Assembly (NCBI RefSeq): GCF_048773025.1
Contig: NC_133545.1
Coordinates: forward strand, 82,794,001-82,858,000
Length of the DNA stretch: 64,000 nt
From: Camelus bactrianus
Taxonomy: Eukaryota > Chordata > Mammalia > Artiodactyla > Camelidae
Reading direction: 5' to 3'
Under the pieces are notes generated by a model that made no database searches, was not told where the DNA came from, and was given only the letters and a program-made list of their open reading frames with translations. Shown here piece after piece: positions 60,141 to 64,000 of this stretch (position 1 is the first letter of the stretch; each line of letters starts with the position of its first letter). A program made the translations under genes and the position numbers.

Positions 60141-60499
60141 TTGACTCCAAGATGGAGAGAAAACCGTAACCGTCTTCTCGGGATCGTTGAACGGAATTGA
60201 TAAGACACTGTGCGTTTATTGCCTGTTGATGGACACAGCGCGTCTTGATCTAGTTTGTCAGGGAGTCTAGTCTCTGGATCCATCATGGCCAATTCCCCTA
60301 ATCCCCAGGCTTCACTGAGCCTAGCTATGGCCCTTAGACGTGTCCTCAGTCGCTTCATTTCTACATTATAGATAAAAGCTTCCTACCAAACCAACAGGGA
60401 CCTGGAAAGAGCTTTTAATTGTCAGTAAATGCGCAGAAGCTTATGATTTGGTCAAAAACAAGTACATAGAGGCAGATTCGCTAGACATCAGTATTTCCG

Positions 60500-61200
60500 G
60501 GAAGTAGTTTTGCGATGATTCATTCAGTGACACCTGCTAGACTTTGACAAGTGAAATCTGATTGTTTATGACTCCTAAACTTCGGGTTAAAGATTCAGCA
60601 ATGTCCATGACTTACTCACTCTGAGGGAACACTATTGTATAATTGGGTTAAGATACATAAATTGAAGGATACAATTAAGACCTCTCTAATCATCAGAATG
60701 CTAACTTAATTAGAGCGAATTAATTAGAGCGAATCTATTTGAGTATTTTTTGCCTCTTCATTTCACATTCCAATGTTAAAATAATATTTAATACCTTAAA
60801 ACCCTCTTCAGGATGATCAACGTTTAAAAATAGCCATTCCTTTGACTCTGTTGCAAGCAGCCCTTAATAAAACTGCTGAAACATGAAATAAATGTGCAAT
60901 TAAAATTATGAAAATAGAATTGAATAAGTACAGTAGGCATAATACGCTCATAGTTTGCAAAACTAGCCTTCTTATTAATTAGAATTTTAATAAATCATAT
61001 TATCATACCGTGCTGCACCATGCTATTCCTATACCTAGAATTCACTCAGCAACTTCAATCATAATGAAACTAGAGTACGTTCATGCATTCAAATTTCAAC
61101 AAATAAAGAGATGGTAACTCAGAGCAAACTTAAAACTAAAAATTCCCTAAAATGGCATCTTTGACCCACCACCTAGAGACTGGTGCCTGAGGACAAATAT
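60500..61200. other. Repeat-poor AT-rich segment (candidate conserved element)
   Basis: No repeat family was recognised. It contains clustered taattaga/ttaattag motifs, including a perfect short tandem duplication around 60707-60734 (unit ttaattagagcgaa). Conservation is inference only. Confidence 0.3.
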
Positions 61201-61379
61201 TCTCTTCCATACTTTTTGGTTGCTTCACTTGGGTGAGGTTAGAGATTATGATCTGTATCAAACTGATTTTTTTTTTTAATTTTTTGAGGCTTCTTCTGTG
61301 ACCTATCCCTGCTCAATGTTTGTAAATATTCCAAGTGTGGACATAAATAAGTGTATTTTTGTTGTGACTAAGGTTCATT

Positions 61380-61540
61380 CTATCTATCATCTATCTAGAG
61401 ATAGAAAATATTCTATATATATATATAGAGAGAATATCATTATATAGATATCTGTATATATAGAGAGAGGTTTTGTATATATGTATTACAGATAAATATG
61501 TGTAATATTTAATTTTATATTATATTAATATACAGTGGTA
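61380..61540. repeat. AT-rich low-complexity (TATC/TATA) tract
   Basis: Runs of atctatct, tatatata and tagagaga words. Simple-sequence DNA. Confidence 0.85.
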
Positions 61541-62305
61541 ACAGTTCCCATAGAACCAGGCAAAACAAGGACACAATTCTGATATGTGCAAGTTTCAGTT
61601 CATAGGGTACCTCACAAAGCAAGGATTCTCTCCCTCCCCCTGATGCACATGTATGTGTGTGAATTTAATTTCAATCATATCAATTCAATAATATATTGTA
61701 TATTTGAATTTTTTGTCTCTTCCTTTTTTTTGAATGGAGTGTATGAAAATTACTATCAAAAAATTTAATTTTAATTTTAATTTATCTTTCTCTATATTTG
61801 TTTCCATTTTAGACTTTTCAGATTTGATGCTGAATATTACATGGATGAATGTTCATGATGCTCATATCTTTTCCTGTACAGTTTCTTACAGTTTATTACT
61901 ACAGATCTGCCTGTGTTCCTTGTTCTACTCTTTGCCTTGAATTCTACCTTTTTTTTTTAACCATTCAAGACTGTTAGTCTCTTAGTTTTCTTCTGCTTCA
62001 TGTTTGCTTGAGCTACCTTTTTCTTTTCTTTACTTTCAATCTTTGTCTTTTTTTTAAACATCTTTCTTTGTGTGTGCTTTTTTTTATTCTGGTCTGGGAG
62101 TCTCTGACTTTTAATTGGCTAGAATAGCACATTTACATTTATTGTACTTACTGTTTTATTGGGACTTGTTTTTGCCATCTTTCTTCAGATTATTTATTGC
62201 ATTTTCTTTTTGTTTCTTTGTGTTTTCCTTTTCTGCTTTCCATTAGATCTGTTGAATTAAAGGTTATCCATTTTTCCATTGTTCTTTCACTGACTGCTTT
62301 TAATC
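61541..62305. other. Unassigned T-rich intronic sequence
   Basis: Very T-rich, with a possible antisense L1-like character (tggtctgggagtctctgact near 62090), too diverged to assign. Confidence 0.35.
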
Positions 62306-62311
62306 ATAGAC

Positions 62312-62533
62312 CAGTAGTTCTCAATCAAGGGTAATTTTGCCCCCCAGTGGACATCTGGTAATGTCTGAAGACACTTTTGGATGTCTCATTATAAGGGATG
62401 CTTCTGGCATCTGCTAGTAAGTAGCCAGAGATGCCACCAAACAGCCTATAATGCACAAAACAGCCCCACCACAACAAAGATAACAGAGTTATCCAGCCCA
62501 AAACATCAGTAGTGCCAAGGCTGAGAAACCCTG
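62312..62533. mobile_element. hAT-Charlie-type DNA transposon, MER20-like
   Basis: It begins cagtagttctcaatcaaggg and ends ctgagaaaccctg, with ttttgccccccagtggacat, caaaacagccccaccacaac and gagttatccagcccaaaaca between. This matches the MER20 order as I remember it. The flanks share a worn tagac remnant of an 8-bp target-site duplication. MER20 copies have been reported as regulatory elements in placental mammals. Confidence 0.8.
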
Positions 62534-64000
62534 GCTAGACCACCATATTTGCCACCACTGAGTTTTTTAACCTTATCACTATCTCTTTTTGCAACCAACT
62601 AGTAGTTCATCCAACAAAATTTCATATTCCTTTGATCTTTCAGGACCCTCTTTTCCCAGATATGGACACTTTTCCTTTTATTCTCAATATGCCTTGGTCT
62701 TTTTGTATATTTTCCAACTTTTTTTCTGGGACAGTTTCTCAATCAGCTGGAAGCTGATTCTCTTCTAGCTTCCTATTCCATTTTTCACCAGAACTCACAC
62801 ATTCTAGCAGGATAAGTGCAGTGATGGATGAAAGCATGAACACTATAGCCGTGTGAATAGCACTCGCATCCTACACATTAGTTTCAGTGGATTTCAGTTG
62901 TCGCTCCATGGAACAATGGTTCTATGGTTAAATAAGGATGGGAACGTCTGCCTACATTGCCCCACTTTTAGAGACTCACAGTACATATTAAAGGTTTGAG
63001 TAAGCAACCCGCTTTACTTGGTTTAACACAGCATTTCTTGAGCAAGATTCCCTCTTTTATTTCCCAGTATTTGTCTGTCAGGTGTTCCAGTTTGGGGAAC
63101 CACATAGTAGGAGTTATAGGAAATTATACGGTAAGTACAGAAACCCAGCCCTTGCTCTTAAGAAACATCTAATGTGCACAGCCTTGAAATGTAATGTTTT
63201 AGGATGAAGGCTGAATTGTCTCTCTGGCTAGCCACCTGCACACAGAAACTCCCAGAATGCTTCCTTATGGACATCTACTCTTGAGGAACTGAAGCTTTTC
63301 TTTTATGCCAAGCACTTGATGAGAATACTTGTGGTCAGGGAAACAATCTGAGGGAAAAGCCACAAAAAAAAGAGAGTGACATTGATTAAAGGGCCCTGCC
63401 TTTTATCCTTAGATTCCCTTCCTAGTACAAGAGAACAGAGCTTCTACATCCTTGGCTTAGTAGAGTGAAAGGCAAGTAGATCTCTCCAGATCTGACCTAC
63501 TAGTTAGTAAACCCCTAGTCTAGCAATAGTGAGAGAATCCTTGGAGATTTTTCTGAGATTGGTTAAGGCATGAATTCCTCTGGGAAGTGAAATCCACGTT
63601 GTATTTTTTTTCTGGTGGGCTTAGGTAATGGATCAATTCTCCTTTTAATTGATTCTATGCTCCCTTGCCCATTCTGTTCTCAACAGCAATAATCTTTGCT
63701 GTACACTCTTCTATTATAGATCGAAAGTACTGTTGAAAGCATAGTATAGTTTCCATGTTGAAGACAAAGTACGATAAATACATCCCTGGTTTCTTAGATG
63801 TGCTTGTTTCTGGAAGCTTCACTATGACGTTCCGACTCAAAATTTTAATAATGTGCAGAGATCTTTTCTCTGTTATAAACTGAGGAGCAGGAGGTAGGAT
63901 TCTACATACTAGAAGAAATAAATATCATCTAGCAAATATATTTTTTGGAGAAATTTAATACATCTCTCTATATTCTGTACAAAATGAATAATGAGAAAAA
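62534..64000. other. Unassigned intronic sequence
   Basis: No exon, gene or confident repeat was recognised to the window end. Confidence 0.45.

Larger units (their letters stand above)
56774..64000 (+). other. HECW1: HECW1 intron downstream of the second coding exon
   Basis: The donor gtgagt at 56774 opens an intron that runs to the end of the window. The next exon should begin with the remainder of an Asp codon followed by EVLSENFLDYKNRG. I found no such sequence, so it lies beyond 64000. The intron holds an antisense LTR, L1, MIR and hAT remnants listed separately. Confidence 0.85.

Noticed and set aside
56774-64000. Search for the next HECW1 exon (expected EVLSENFLDYKNRG)
   Set aside because: No matching segment with splice sites was found by eye, so it probably lies beyond the window.

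Overview
The window looks like mammalian nuclear DNA, most likely from a camelid (camel, llama or alpaca group). Three things point there. A tRNA-Ala-derived SINE of the camelid Vic-1 type lies near 16.72 kb. Several fragments carry the 3' UTR of the L1 family found in even-toed ungulates. The only coding exons match HECW1 and have typical vertebrate splice sites. There are no operons and no dense reading frames. Nearly all long open frames fall in low-complexity tracts, in repeats, or on the strand opposite an exon.

The host gene is HECW1 (NEDL1), a HECT-type E3 ubiquitin ligase, on the + strand. Two exons are recognisable. A 59-nt exon (11304-11362) holds the start codon and the first nine codons (MLLHLCSVK). 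A 325-nt exon (56449-56773) continues in phase with [17 protein letters not shown] and runs into the N-terminal HECW domain. Between them lies a 45-kb intron. The sequence before 11304 is an upstream intron or 5' flank, and the sequence after 56773 is the next intron. The start exon also carries a short upstream frame that overlaps the start codon. Codon 22 of the protein, in the second exon, is a methionine in a near-perfect Kozak context.

The introns hold mostly old interspersed repeats. These are MIR and L2 fragments throughout, and hAT-Charlie and Tigger-type DNA transposon remnants at 13.7, 19.0, 24.2, 41.1 and 62.3 kb. A 3.7-kb 5'-truncated L1 spans 26.1-29.8 kb and contains an internal inverted duplication. 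Two L1 3' ends (18.55 and 46.86 kb) have the inverted-then-direct structure of twin priming. Several further L1 3' UTR pieces lie on the minus strand. Fossil LTRs are at 7.1-7.8 kb (+ strand), 50.3-50.6 kb (- strand) and 56.87-57.33 kb (- strand, 95 bp after the HECW1 exon). A processed C1QBP pseudogene sits at 43.3-44.3 kb.

Simple repeats include a 660-bp pyrimidine tract (33.3-34.0 kb), a 257-bp GT tract (53.1-53.4 kb), a GAT tract (17.35 kb), and CA or CT/CA/CG tracts (14.8 and 48.8 kb). Three repeat-poor, AT-rich segments (21.4-22.4, 41.9-42.5 and 60.5-61.2 kb) are candidates for conserved non-coding elements, but this is inference only. I found no previously undescribed gene system. The most useful observations concern the HECW1 5' coding layout and the elements inserted next to its exons.
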